Origin: Allobosea sp. Root381
GTDB lineage: Bacteria > Pseudomonadota > Alphaproteobacteria > Rhizobiales > Beijerinckiaceae
Assembly: GCF_001429395.1 (NCBI RefSeq)
Contig: NZ_LMJT01000003.1
Coordinates: forward strand, 26,967 to 90,966
DNA: 64,000 nt
Direction: 5' to 3'
In this document: positions 44,900 to 54,210 of the stretch, in pieces
Layout: the number at the start of each line of letters is the position of its first letter
How positions within the stretch are numbered: position 1 is the stretch's first letter
Notes under the pieces: model-generated
Databases searched by the model: none
What the model saw: only the letters and a program-made list of their open reading frames with translations
Told to the model about the DNA's origin: nothing
Translations under genes and position numbers: made by a program

Positions 44900-45784
44900 A
44901 TGCAGATGAACGCCAGGCAGATCGAGGTTTTTGCGGCCGTGATGAAGGCGGGCACCGTGTCGCGGGCGGCCGAGGTTCTCGGCGTGACGCAGCCGGGGCT
45001 GAGTCGCCTCGTGGCGGAACTCGAACGGTCGCTCGGCTTCGCGTTGTTCGCCCGCGTCCGGAACCGCTTCGTTCCCACGCCCGAGGGGCGGCTCTTCTAT
45101 GAGGAGGTCGAAGCGACGTTTCGAGGCATGGACAAGCTGCGCGCCACGGCTGCCCGAATTCGCGATTATGGCGCCGGGCAGTTGCGCGTGGCGACGTTGT
45201 CGGCCCTGAGCTCCTCGATCGTTCCCAATGCGGTGAAACGCTTCCGCCTCGCGCGGCCGGATGCCGCCGTCACCCTGATGGTGCTGCCGTCCCGAGATGT
45301 TCGCAACGGCGTGGCGTCGGGTGCCTTCGATGTCGGGCTCGCAGCTGATGAAATCGACGTTTCCGGCGTCGTCCATCAGGTTTTCGTCCAGCCGAGGGCC
45401 CTCTGCGCGATCCCGACCGGTCACCCGCTCGCCGAGCGGGACGTGATCGGCCCCCATGACCTCTCCGGCGTCGATTTCGTCGCCTATGTGCCCGAGGACC
45501 GTGCGAGACAGCGGCTTGATCACATCATCAGCGAGGCAGGCGCGCGTCCTCCCCGCATCGTCGTCGAGACCATCTACGCCGCAACGGTCTTCTCGCTTGT
45601 CAGCGAAGGGGTGGGCGTCGGCTTGTTGAGCCCCTACGCCATCGCCGGCCATGACCAGAGCCGGATCGTCCTGAGGCCGTTCGAGCCAGCGGTGCACAGT
45701 CGCAGCCTGCTGATCCTTCCGCCCGATCGGCCGAAGTCACAGCTGGTGCGCGATTTCATCGACTGCCTGATGGAAGCGCGATAG
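44900..45784 (+). CDS. LysR-family transcriptional regulator
   Basis: 294 aa (a second ATG lies 6 nt in). HTH: ARQIEVFAAVMKAGTVSRAA, then VTQPGLSRLVAELERSLG. The effector domain includes LRVATLSALSSSIVPNAVKR and YAATVFSLVSEGVGVGLLSP. It precedes the MetC-like lyase and the lone binding protein on the same strand, which it probably controls. Confidence 0.9.
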   Translation: MQMNARQIEVFAAVMKAGTVSRAAEVLGVTQPGLSRLVAELERSLGFALFARVRNRFVPTPEGRLFYEEVEATFRGMDKLRATAARIRDYGAGQLRVATLSALSSSIVPNAVKRFRLARPDAAVTLMVLPSRDVRNGVASGAFDVGLAADEIDVSGVVHQVFVQPRALCAIPTGHPLAERDVIGPHDLSGVDFVAYVPEDRARQRLDHIISEAGARPPRIVVETIYAATVFSLVSEGVGVGLLSPYAIAGHDQSRIVLRPFEPAVHSRSLLILPPDRPKSQLVRDFIDCLMEAR

Positions 45785-46014
45785 CAAAACCATAACATCC
45801 CGGCATCGATCGATGCCGGCTCGTCAGTTGCCCACCGCCCCTCGCCGGCTATCGTAGCGGGAGACGCGCTTCAGGTGCGTCGTTTCCAAGGGGACAGCAT
45901 GACGATGCAAATGCAGCGGGCGACCCCGCCTGCGAACGATGGCGCATGGCGGCGTCGCCGTGATCGTTGCGAGCCATCGAGGCCTTACGCCTACCCCCCG
46001 AGAGGGACCACAAC

Positions 46015-47205
46015 ATGCACGACCTGACACGCTGCGTTCATCACCCCGTCGTCGACGAGGAGGGCTATGCGAGCCTCGCGGTTCCGACGCACCGCGCCTC
46101 GACGATCGTCTACCCGGACGGGGCCAGCTTCATGGCTCGCAAGCATCGCGGCTTCGACGGCTACACATACGGGCTCCACGGCACCCCGACGACCCGGACC
46201 CTGGAGGCCCAGCTCACGGAGCTTCACGGCGGCGTGCGCACGGTGCTGGTGCCTTCTGGTCAGGCGGCCGTCACCATCGTCATGCTGTCCGTGCTGATGC
46301 CGGGGGACAAGGTGCTGATCCCCGACCATGCCTATCCCCCGGTGCGCAGCTTCTGCGCCGACTATCTCGAGCCGCGCGGCATCGCCTATGGCGTCTACGA
46401 TCCCATGATCGGCGCCGGCATCGCCGACCTGATCGACGAGACCGTCAAGCTGGTCTGGGTCGAGTCGCCCGGTTCCAACACGATGGAGGTGCAGGACGTT
46501 CCGGCCATCGTTGCTGCGGCGAAGGCGAAGGCGAAGGGCGTGCTCGTCGGCTGCGACAATACCTGGGCGACGCCGCTGATCTTCAAGCCGCTGGCCCATG
46601 GCGCGGATTTCGCCTGCGAGGCGTTGACGAAATATGTCGGCGGGCACTCCGACCTGCTGCTCGGCTCCATCACCGTCAAGGATCTGGTGCTGCGCCAGAA
46701 GATGAAGGAAATCCTGCGCGGCTTCGGCATCGGCGTCTCTCCCGACGAATGTCAGCTCGCATTGCGCGGCCTGGAGACGATGGGCATTCGCGTCGCCCAT
46801 ATGGGCCGGATCTCGGAGGATTTCGCGCGCCGGCTCATGGGGCACCCGACTGTGGAGCGGGTTCTTCATCCGGCACTGCCGTCGTGCCCCGGTCACGAGA
46901 TCTGGAAGCGGGACATGGGCCGCTCCTCGGGCCTCTTCAGCCTGGTGTTGAAGCCGGTCGACGAGGCTGCGATGAGCGCCGCCCTGAGCGCGCTGCGCGT
47001 CTTCGCGATCGGTGCATCATGGGGCGGAACGCGCAGCCTCGTCGCACCGCAGGCGGTGGCTCAGGACCGGACCGCGACCGCCTGGACCGATCGGGGCCCG
47101 TTGCTGCGCATCAGCATCGGGTTGGAAGATCCAGACGAGCTCTGGGCCGATCTGGGCGGGCTGTTCGCGGTGCTCGCACAGGTGCCGACAAGCCAGGCGG
47201 CCTGA
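46015..47205 (+). CDS. metC: cystathionine beta-lyase-like PLP enzyme (MetC/PatB type)
   Basis: 396 aa from the ATG at 46015; the open frame starts 48 nt earlier without a better RBS. It is a Cys/Met-metabolism PLP enzyme: YTYGLHGTPTTRTLEAQLTE, VLVPSGQAAVTIVMLSVL, VWVESPGSNTMEVQDVPAI, CDNTWATPLIFKPL, and the Schiff-base Lys in LTKYVGGHSD (about K206), ending WTDRGPLLRISIGLEDPDEL. It cleaves C-S bonds of cystathionine or similar S-substituted cysteines, releasing a thiol, pyruvate and ammonia. With the neighbouring sulfur genes a catabolic role is as likely as methionine synthesis. Confidence 0.88.
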   Translation: MHDLTRCVHHPVVDEEGYASLAVPTHRASTIVYPDGASFMARKHRGFDGYTYGLHGTPTTRTLEAQLTELHGGVRTVLVPSGQAAVTIVMLSVLMPGDKVLIPDHAYPPVRSFCADYLEPRGIAYGVYDPMIGAGIADLIDETVKLVWVESPGSNTMEVQDVPAIVAAAKAKAKGVLVGCDNTWATPLIFKPLAHGADFACEALTKYVGGHSDLLLGSITVKDLVLRQKMKEILRGFGIGVSPDECQLALRGLETMGIRVAHMGRISEDFARRLMGHPTVERVLHPALPSCPGHEIWKRDMGRSSGLFSLVLKPVDEAAMSAALSALRVFAIGASWGGTRSLVAPQAVAQDRTATAWTDRGPLLRISIGLEDPDELWADLGGLFAVLAQVPTSQAA

Positions 47206-47316
47206 AGAGCCGTTTCCTTTCTGACGACATCGAAGCGCGGCGCGACCATCGCGCCGCGACGAAGGATCGTGCCCGCAGAACGACGACCATCGAGCAAACC
47301 AAAAAAGGGGAACGAC

Positions 47317-48351
47317 ATGAAAACACCGATCATCGCAGCCGCGGCCGCCGTTGCAGCCTTGGCCTTGTCGATGCCGCTCGGTGCGTTCGCACAGGCGCAA
47401 ACCAGCCCGACGCTGACCAGGATCAAGGAGCGCGGCCATGTCATCTGCGGCACCAGCCCCGGCGTTGCCGGCTTCTCGATCCAGGATGCCGCCGGGCGCT
47501 GGAACGGCTTCGACATCGACATCTGCCGGGCGCTGGCGGTCGCGATCTTCGGTGACCAGGACAAGGCCAAGTTCGTGCCGCTGACGTCGAAGGACCGGCT
47601 GATCGCGCTGCAGGGCGGCGAGATCGACGTCCTGCCACGCACGACCACCTGGACGCTGTCGCGCAACCTCGGACAGGGCGTCACCTTCACCGCCGTCAAC
47701 TATTATGACGGACAGGGCTTCATGGTGACGAAGAAGCTCGGTGTCGACAGCGCCACCAAGCTCGATGGCGCGTCCGTCTGCGTTGCGCAGGGCACGACGA
47801 GCGAACTCAACCTCGCGGACTATTTCCGCAAGCTCAACATGAAGTACGAGGTCGCGGCCTTCACCTCCGAGGAGGCCCTCAAGGCCTACGAGTCCGGTCG
47901 CTGCGATGCCTACACGACGGACATCTCGGCGCTATCGGCCGTGAAGCTGAAGCTCCAGGATCCCGATGCCCATGTGATCCTGCCCGAGGTGATCTCGAAG
48001 GAGCCGCTCGGGCCCTGGGTCCGAACCGGAGACGAGAGCTGGTTCAACCTTGTGCGCTGGACGGTTGCCGCGCTGGTCAATGCCGAGGAGCTCGGCGTGA
48101 CGCAGGCCAATATCAGTGAGATGACGAAATCATCCAATCCCGAGATCAAGCGCTTCCTGGGGCTGGACGGCAAGTTCGGCGAGGCGATGGGCGTCGGCAA
48201 CGACTGGGTCGTGCGGATCATCGCCGCAGTCGGCAATTACGGCGAGTCCTTCGAGCGCCATCTCGGAATGCATTCACGCCTGAAGCTGCCTCGAGGACCG
48301 AACGCTCTGTGGACAAGCGGTGGCCTGCAATACAGCCCGCCATTCCGCTGA
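47317..48351 (+). CDS. AapJ-like general amino-acid binding protein
   Basis: 344 aa from the ATG at 47317, with an AAGGGG box before it. A signal peptide (MKTPIIAAAAAVAALALSM..AFA) is followed by LTRIKERGHVICGTSPGVAG, FDIDICRALAVAIFGD, TTWTLSRNLGQGVTFTAVNY, and a long C-terminal extension as in AapJ/BztA. No permease or ATPase gene accompanies it, so it must share another transporter. It lies 111 bp after the MetC-like gene. Confidence 0.92.
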   Translation: MKTPIIAAAAAVAALALSMPLGAFAQAQTSPTLTRIKERGHVICGTSPGVAGFSIQDAAGRWNGFDIDICRALAVAIFGDQDKAKFVPLTSKDRLIALQGGEIDVLPRTTTWTLSRNLGQGVTFTAVNYYDGQGFMVTKKLGVDSATKLDGASVCVAQGTTSELNLADYFRKLNMKYEVAAFTSEEALKAYESGRCDAYTTDISALSAVKLKLQDPDAHVILPEVISKEPLGPWVRTGDESWFNLVRWTVAALVNAEELGVTQANISEMTKSSNPEIKRFLGLDGKFGEAMGVGNDWVVRIIAAVGNYGESFERHLGMHSRLKLPRGPNALWTSGGLQYSPPFR

Positions 48352-48376
48352 GACGAGACCCAGAGATTCCCGGCAG

Positions 48377-48407
48377 GGTCGGCTCTTTCAGGGAGAACGA
48401 GCCGACC
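48377..48407. terminator. hairpin between convergent genes
   Basis: A perfect 9-bp stem GGTCGGCTC/GAGCCGACC with a 13-nt loop lies between the binding-protein stop and the MFS stop. It could end transcription from both sides; there is no strong T-tract. Confidence 0.5.
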
Positions 48408-48440
48408 TGACGTTCCGCCCAGCGGCTTGATCACGCTTCC

Positions 48441-49655
48441 TCACGCCGAAGGCCCGCGGCTCGCCTGCCGCCACAATGCGAACAGGCCGAAGGCGGCGAG
48501 CTGCGCCGCGACGAGAATGAAGGGCCAGTCGAAGCTCCCGGTCCAGCCGGCGACGATGGCGAAGACCAGCGGTCCGCAGATCGCACCGATGAAGCCGAAC
48601 AGGCTCGCGCCGGCGGTGACGTCGCCGATCAGATTGGGAGGCGAGACCCGGGCTAGCTCGGCGATATGGACGCCGTTCCAGCCCATCGAGGTGGCGCCGA
48701 CCAGGGCCATGCAGCCATAGACCAGCCAGGGGTTCGTCGCCGGGACCGACACCAGCAGCACGATCGCCAGCCCTGTCCCGAGTGCCAGAAGCGACAGCAG
48801 CAGCAGGCCGTTGCCCATGCGGTCGGCGACCCAGCCGAAGAAGATGCGCGCAAGCGTGCTCGCAGCCAGCAGCACGGCCACGTACTGGCCGGCCTGGGCC
48901 AGGGTCTTGCCGTGCTGGGTGACCATGTAGGTCGCGGTGAAGGCCGTGACGCTGGCTTGGGTGATCGAGAAGGCGATGCCCAGCCCGGTGAGCATCGGCA
49001 GGGCCGGATGGGCGTCGAGGAGGCGCGCCGAACGCATCAGGGAGGAGGGCGACAGGAAGCGCCGGGCCCAGGCCGGGTCCTGCGCTGCCCTCTCGGCGTC
49101 GAGTTCCTTGCGGAAAGGCTGCACCAGCAGGGCGCAGCACAGCGCGATTGCAACGAGCGCCCAGATCGCGCCGACGAAGCCAATTCCCAGCACCAGCGAC
49201 GCGATCGTGAGGCCGGCGATGGCTCCGCCCAGCGGCACGCCGGCCTGCTTGATCGAAAAGACCAGGGTGCGGTGCCTGGCCGGAGCGGCGCGCATCAGGA
49301 TCTGGCTGCCCGCCGGCGTGTTCGGCGCCAGGCCCAGGCCGACGAAGAGCGCGCCGGCAAGCCCGAGCAGTGCGACCGGCTGCGAGAGCAGAACGAGCCC
49401 GGCCGCGACCGAGACGAGGCCTATCTGCAACGCACGGACCGGTCCATGATGGTCCAGCATCGGGCCGCCGCAAGCGAGGAACCAGCAGATGCCGACGGAG
49501 GTGACGGCCGAGACATAGCCGATGCTCTCGGGCGCCAGCCCCCAGCGCTGGGTCAGGATCGGCCCGAGAAGCGGGATCGACGCAGCGGCGAAGGACGTCG
49601 TGATTTGCACGAGGAGAGTCGCGCTGAGCGCGCTCCCCCATACAGGCAGCTTCAA
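48441..49655 (-). CDS. MFS transporter
   Basis: 404 aa starting at a TTG with a GGGGAAGGGGA box upstream. Twelve hydrophobic segments; the loop GLGLAPNTPAGSQILMRAAP and the mid-protein RIFFGWVADRMGNGLLLLSL carry the MFS RxGxR-like pattern. It is probably a small-molecule or efflux carrier; the substrate is unknown. Convergent with the amino-acid binding protein. Confidence 0.85.
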   Translation of the reverse strand: MKLPVWGSALSATLLVQITTSFAAASIPLLGPILTQRWGLAPESIGYVSAVTSVGICWFLACGGPMLDHHGPVRALQIGLVSVAAGLVLLSQPVALLGLAGALFVGLGLAPNTPAGSQILMRAAPARHRTLVFSIKQAGVPLGGAIAGLTIASLVLGIGFVGAIWALVAIALCCALLVQPFRKELDAERAAQDPAWARRFLSPSSLMRSARLLDAHPALPMLTGLGIAFSITQASVTAFTATYMVTQHGKTLAQAGQYVAVLLAASTLARIFFGWVADRMGNGLLLLSLLALGTGLAIVLLVSVPATNPWLVYGCMALVGATSMGWNGVHIAELARVSPPNLIGDVTAGASLFGFIGAICGPLVFAIVAGWTGSFDWPFILVAAQLAAFGLFALWRQASRGPSA

Positions 49656-49857
49656 GGCGGATCCCCTTCCCCTCGCCGCGAGAATGTTTCTCCTCCCCGC
49701 TCCGCAATCCTGTCAGCGGGGGCTCACGGCGTCGCAGGGGTCTTCGGCCAAGGATCGCCCAGGGTCGAGGCCGATTACAGATGGACGGGGCTGCGCGGAA
49801 AGCATGCGAGCCCCGTCCTGCACGGCATAGCGTCGCGCGATGGCCGAGGCCCGCCGG

Positions 49858-50286
49858 TTAGAACTCGATCTTGACCGACGGCGCGCTCCGGCGGGCCTCG
49901 CCATGGAACACGGCCTCGATATTGTTTCCGTCCGGATCGATCAGGAAGGCCGCATAATAACCAGGATGATAGGAGCGCTCGCCCGGCCCGCCATTGTCGC
50001 TGCCGCCATGCGCGAGGCCGGCGACATGAAACGCCTCGACCATCTTCCGGTCACGCGCCTGGAAGGCGAGATGGTGCCGGCCCGTCAGCTGCCCCAGCGC
50101 GGCCTCGCTGGCCGCGCTCGAAATGAACAGTTCGTCGTACCAGAAGTAGGTTTCGCTCGTTCCGCCGATCGGCACGTCCAGAGCCTTGAAGATGGCCTCG
50201 TAAAAACGCCGGCTCGCCGCCAGATCCCTGACGACCAGCTGAACGTGATCGATCAGTCGGCCGCGGTGCAGTTCCTGGGTCTCCAT
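49858..50286 (-). CDS. VOC-family (glyoxalase/dioxygenase fold) protein
   Basis: 142 aa. One VOC module pair: LIDHVQLVVRDLAASRRFYE (metal His near residue 14), HHLAFQARDRKMVEAF, then YYAAFLIDPDGNNIEAVFHG with the late Glu ligand. Family members are glyoxalase-, dioxygenase- or resistance-type metalloenzymes; this one is not assignable further. It shares its strand with the MFS gene 200 bp away. Confidence 0.88.
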   Translation of the reverse strand: METQELHRGRLIDHVQLVVRDLAASRRFYEAIFKALDVPIGGTSETYFWYDELFISSAASEAALGQLTGRHHLAFQARDRKMVEAFHVAGLAHGGSDNGGPGERSYHPGYYAAFLIDPDGNNIEAVFHGEARRSAPSVKIEF

Positions 50287-50577
50287 GGGTCTCTCCCTGT
50301 TTTCCTGTGCGACAGGCTAGCAGAATGAAAGTTCCAGGCGCCAAGGCGCGGCAGGAGGGCGGGCCGATCGCGGCGTTATTGAACACCATCGCGCGTATTT
50401 ACGTCGCTCTTGGCAGCGCTATGCCCTGCCGGTCCCGGATACCCCCGAAAATCGAGCAAATTGCACCGTTGGCAGTAAGGTTAACTCCGCTCGTCGGTTG
50501 AATGGAGGGCCGCGCCGGAGCAAGACCCTGAGGCGGAAGAATCCCGACATTCCGGTTTTCAGCTGGCGAGTGCGCGC

Positions 50578-51708
50578 ATGCTCAGCTTCTACCGCTCGGC
50601 ACCGAGCGCAGGCGACATCCTCCGGGCGAACAACGGCGAGGGGCCGGGCTTCAATGCGCTGCGCCTCGCCCTCTCGATCCTGATCCTCGCCGCCCATTCC
50701 GGCTGGGTCGCCGGTGCCGACATCAGCCAGGACTGGGTCGGCCTCAACGGCCTGTTCCTGCTCAGCCTGGTGCCGGCCTTCTTCGCCCTCAGCGGCTTCC
50801 TGGTGACCGGCAGCGCGATCCGCAGCGTCACGGTGCGCCCCTTCCTCACGCTGCGGCTGATCCGCATCGCGCCCGCACTCCTGGTCGAGGTCACCCTCTG
50901 CGCGCTGGTGCTGGGCCCGCTCTTCACGACCTATCTGCTGGGCGACTACTTCCGCGACATCCGCTTCTTCGAATATTTCGGCAACGTCGTCGGCCGCATC
51001 CGTTTCGAGCTGCCCGGCGTCTTCGAGACCAACCCGCTGCCCAACACGGTGAACCAGAACCTCTGGACGCTGAAGCCGGAGTTCTACTGCTACTTCCTGA
51101 TGGCGGGAATGATCTGGCTCGGCATCCTGCGCAGCCGCATCCTGTTCGCGTCCGCCATTGCGGTGCTGGCTGTGGCCGCGACGGTCGCGGCCTATTTCGC
51201 CGGCTTCGGCGTCCAGCCGGCCAACTATCACTGGAAGGTCGTCGTCTTTCACTTCCTCGTCGGCTGCCTCTGCTACCAGTGGCGCGACCAGCTCAAGATC
51301 CACTGGACGCTCTTCGCCGGCTCGCTCGCCGTGGCGATGCTGCTGATGTCGGGCGATCGTGAGCTCGGCTTCCTGGTCACGCCGTTCCTGACCTATTGCG
51401 TGGTCTATATCGGCCTGATGCCGTTGCGCCTGCCCGAGCGGCTGCGCCGGCTCGACGTCTCCTACGGCATCTATCTCTACGGCTTCCCGATCCAGCAGGC
51501 GCTGGTCGCCAAGCTCGACATCGTCCATGGCAGCGGCCCGCTGCTGTTCCTGATCTCGGCGCCGCTGGTCTTCGGTTTCGCGCTTCTGTCCTGGCTCTTC
51601 ATCGAGAAGCCCTTCCTCAGGCTGAAGCGCCATATCCTCGCTTCACCGCCAAAACCGCAGGACCTGCCGCCGGCGGTCGAGGGGCTGAAGCAGGCGCCGG
51701 CCGGCTGA
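50578..51708 (+). CDS. acyltransferase-3 family membrane protein (OafA-like)
   Basis: 376 aa with about ten membrane segments. It starts FNALRLALSILILAAHSGWV (the catalytic His of the family in AAHS), followed by LVPAFFALSGFLVTGSAI and RLIRIAPALLVEV, then LWTLKPEFYCYFLM and late YGIYLYGFPIQQAL. These enzymes acylate surface sugars, using acyl donors from the cytoplasm. The O-antigen ligase-like neighbour, convergent 12 bp away, supports a surface-polysaccharide role. Confidence 0.9.
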   Translation: MLSFYRSAPSAGDILRANNGEGPGFNALRLALSILILAAHSGWVAGADISQDWVGLNGLFLLSLVPAFFALSGFLVTGSAIRSVTVRPFLTLRLIRIAPALLVEVTLCALVLGPLFTTYLLGDYFRDIRFFEYFGNVVGRIRFELPGVFETNPLPNTVNQNLWTLKPEFYCYFLMAGMIWLGILRSRILFASAIAVLAVAATVAAYFAGFGVQPANYHWKVVVFHFLVGCLCYQWRDQLKIHWTLFAGSLAVAMLLMSGDRELGFLVTPFLTYCVVYIGLMPLRLPERLRRLDVSYGIYLYGFPIQQALVAKLDIVHGSGPLLFLISAPLVFGFALLSWLFIEKPFLRLKRHILASPPKPQDLPPAVEGLKQAPAG

Positions 51709-51720
51709 CGTCGCACAACC

Positions 51721-53040
51721 TCAGCTCTTTCGCAGCGCCATCCGGCTCGCCATCTCCAGGCCGAGCACGGCGAAGGCGAAGAGCAGCCAGAGCGGGTCGG
51801 CGCGGTTCAGGAAGAACGATTCCAGCATGCCGACATAGGTCATGAACATCACGATCATCAGGCAGAGATCGGCAAAGCGCCGCCGCCCGGGATCGATCTC
51901 AGCGACCAGATAATTCCGCAACGGCCGCAGCATGAGGCAGTAGATCATCAGCGCAGCGCCGGGAATCCCGAACATCAGGAGCGCGTCGAGATAGGTGTTA
52001 TGGGCAGAGCCGATGCCGCGAATGTCCCAGCTCGCCTCGAAATTCTCCTCGAGATGGGTCACGACCGGCGTCTGCCAGAAGCTGAGATAGCCATAGCCGG
52101 CCCAAGGCTTCTGTCCGATGTATTCGAGGGCGAAGCGCCAGATTTCGTCACGCCCCGTGAACGTCACATCCGAGCTGATCGAGGCCGAAAGCTGCCGCAA
52201 TGCGGGCGACAGCACGGTACCGACGGTCAGCGCCGCGACCATCGCGACCGCGACGACGTGCAGCGCCAGCGCCAGCCGCGGCCGGCCGAGCCAGCGCCCC
52301 ATCAGCACGAGGCCGACCGCGATCGGCAGGAAACCCATGGTCGTTTTCGAGCCGCTGTTGAGCACGAACAGCACGCTGAGCAGGACGATCGCGGCGCCGC
52401 GCAGGCGGAGCCCGCTTCGCCAGGCATAGATCCCGAACATCGCCAGCATGGAGAAGACCGGCGCGGCGAAATTCTTGTGCGAGAGATGGCCCTTCCAGTC
52501 GCCGGCATGGCCGCCCTCGACGCCCTCCGCGCCATGGATCGCCAGCTGTGGCGCCAGCAACAGGGCGCCATAGACGATCGCGATCAGCAGCAGCGCCGCA
52601 TTGGCCGCCCCATTGACGAAATCGGCCTCGGTCTGCGGCAGGGCGAGAATTCCGAGCACGAGCACCATCGCGAAGCCGGCGAGCAGCAGCGCGCGGAAGG
52701 ACGCCTCGGCATCCAGGGCCTGCGATAGCGAGACCGCCGCCACCGCGAAGACGACGAGCCAGCTGCTCGAGCGTAGCCGGGCGATCGCCGCCCGTTCCGC
52801 AAAGGCCAGTGTCGCGCCGCCGAAGACCAGCGCCAAGGCGACGTAGCCGACCTGGTTGATGACGTTGCCACTCGACCTCTCGCCCTCGGCCACCTCCAGC
52901 GGCCCGGTGAAGGGCTGCAGCGTCAGCAGCAGAAGGAATAGCCCGAAGGCCGAGAGGAAGGCGGAGATCGCGCGGCCACGCGCCATCGCCGCGGCCTCGT
53001 CCGGCGTCACCTCTCCCGCCTGTTCGGTCCCGACCGACAT
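51721..53040 (-). CDS. O-antigen ligase/polymerase family protein (Wzy/WaaL-like)
   Basis: 439 aa, about eleven membrane helices with one large periplasmic loop (about 285-345) containing VTFTGRDEIWRFALEYIGQK and SAHNTYLDALLMFGIPGAAL, the typical Wzy_C/WaaL pattern. It polymerises or ligates polysaccharide repeat units on undecaprenyl carriers. The N-terminus is cytoplasmic and acidic. Convergent with the acyltransferase. Confidence 0.87.
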   Translation of the reverse strand: MSVGTEQAGEVTPDEAAAMARGRAISAFLSAFGLFLLLLTLQPFTGPLEVAEGERSSGNVINQVGYVALALVFGGATLAFAERAAIARLRSSSWLVVFAVAAVSLSQALDAEASFRALLLAGFAMVLVLGILALPQTEADFVNGAANAALLLIAIVYGALLLAPQLAIHGAEGVEGGHAGDWKGHLSHKNFAAPVFSMLAMFGIYAWRSGLRLRGAAIVLLSVLFVLNSGSKTTMGFLPIAVGLVLMGRWLGRPRLALALHVVAVAMVAALTVGTVLSPALRQLSASISSDVTFTGRDEIWRFALEYIGQKPWAGYGYLSFWQTPVVTHLEENFEASWDIRGIGSAHNTYLDALLMFGIPGAALMIYCLMLRPLRNYLVAEIDPGRRRFADLCLMIVMFMTYVGMLESFFLNRADPLWLLFAFAVLGLEMASRMALRKS

Positions 53041-53153
53041 CGCGCTCCCGTCATCCGCGCCGGCACGGCCGGCCCGGTGACTATGGCCACCGAAACTTAA
53101 GACCCTGTAGCCAGACTGGCCGCATTCGCCCCTGCACAGGACGGAAAGCCGGC

Positions 53154-54197
53154 ATGGCGCAGCAAGCCGCAGGACAGCCGCCCTTCACCTGGGGCATTGT
53201 CGGGACCGGCACCATCGCCGCCCGCTTCGCGCGAGATCTCGCTTTGGTGGATGGCGCCGCGCTCGGCGCCGTGCATTCGCGCTCCGAGCAGAAGGGGCGA
53301 GACTTCGCGCAGGCCCTGGCGATCCCGCGCTCCTGCCACGAGCTCGACCGCTTCCTGGCCGATCCGGCCCTCGACGCCGTCTACATCGCCACGCCCAACC
53401 ATCTCCATGTGCCGCAGGCGCTGGCGGCGATCGCGGCCGGCAAGCCGGCGCTGATCGAGAAGCCGATCGCCCTCACCGCCACCGAGGTCGGAGCCATCGC
53501 CGAGGTCTCCCGCAAGCATGGCGTCTTCGCCATGGAGGCGATGTGGACGCGTTTCCTGCCCGCAGTGGCGGCGGCACGACGCCAGATCGCGGATGGGCGG
53601 ATCGGCACGATCCGCAGGATCGATGCCGAGCTGGCCTATCGCCGCGAACCGGACGACAGCCGCTTCTTCGATCCGGCGCTCGGCGGCGGCGCGGCTCTCG
53701 ATCTCGGCGTCTATGCGCTCTCGCTGACGCTGCAGTTGCTCGGCCCGCCCGAACGCGTCGAGGCAGGGCAGGTGAAGGCGTCGAGCGGCGTCGACCTGCG
53801 CAGCGACTTCCGCCTGCACTATCCCGGCGCGGTGGCTGAACTCTCCTGCGGCTTCGATCGCGACGGCGGCAATCGCTTCCTGATCGAGGGCAGCGCCGGC
53901 GCACTCAGGCTGGAGGCGCCCTTCCTGAAGGCCAAGCGGCTGACGCATTACACGCCCACAGCCCTCGCCTCCCCGCTCAGCGCCCCGCGCGCCTCGGCCT
54001 CATTCGCGCGCAAGCTGCTCGACCGCCTGCCCCTGCCCGGCCGGCATCAGGAGCAATACGACTTTCCCGGCGAGGGCCTGCAATTTCAGGCGATGGCAGT
54101 GATGGAAGCGGTGCGCGCCGGAGCTTGGGAATGCGAGACGATGCCGCTCGCCGAAAGCGCGGCCGTGCTGCGGGTGATCGGGGCCGCGCGCGCCTAG
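53154..54197 (+). CDS. Gfo/Idh/MocA-family oxidoreductase
   Basis: 347 aa. NAD(P)-binding start FTWGIVGTGTIAARFARDLA; then YIATPNHLHVPQALAAIAAG KPALIEKPIAL (catalytic-Lys motif EKP) and the C-terminal GGALDLGVYALSLTLQLLG. It oxidises or reduces a sugar or cyclitol derivative. Its stop lies 13 bp from the stop of another Gfo/Idh/MocA gene on the opposite strand. Confidence 0.92.
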   Translation: MAQQAAGQPPFTWGIVGTGTIAARFARDLALVDGAALGAVHSRSEQKGRDFAQALAIPRSCHELDRFLADPALDAVYIATPNHLHVPQALAAIAAGKPALIEKPIALTATEVGAIAEVSRKHGVFAMEAMWTRFLPAVAAARRQIADGRIGTIRRIDAELAYRREPDDSRFFDPALGGGAALDLGVYALSLTLQLLGPPERVEAGQVKASSGVDLRSDFRLHYPGAVAELSCGFDRDGGNRFLIEGSAGALRLEAPFLKAKRLTHYTPTALASPLSAPRASASFARKLLDRLPLPGRHQEQYDFPGEGLQFQAMAVMEAVRAGAWECETMPLAESAAVLRVIGAARA

Positions 54198-54210
54198 AGG
54201 ATCCGCCGGC

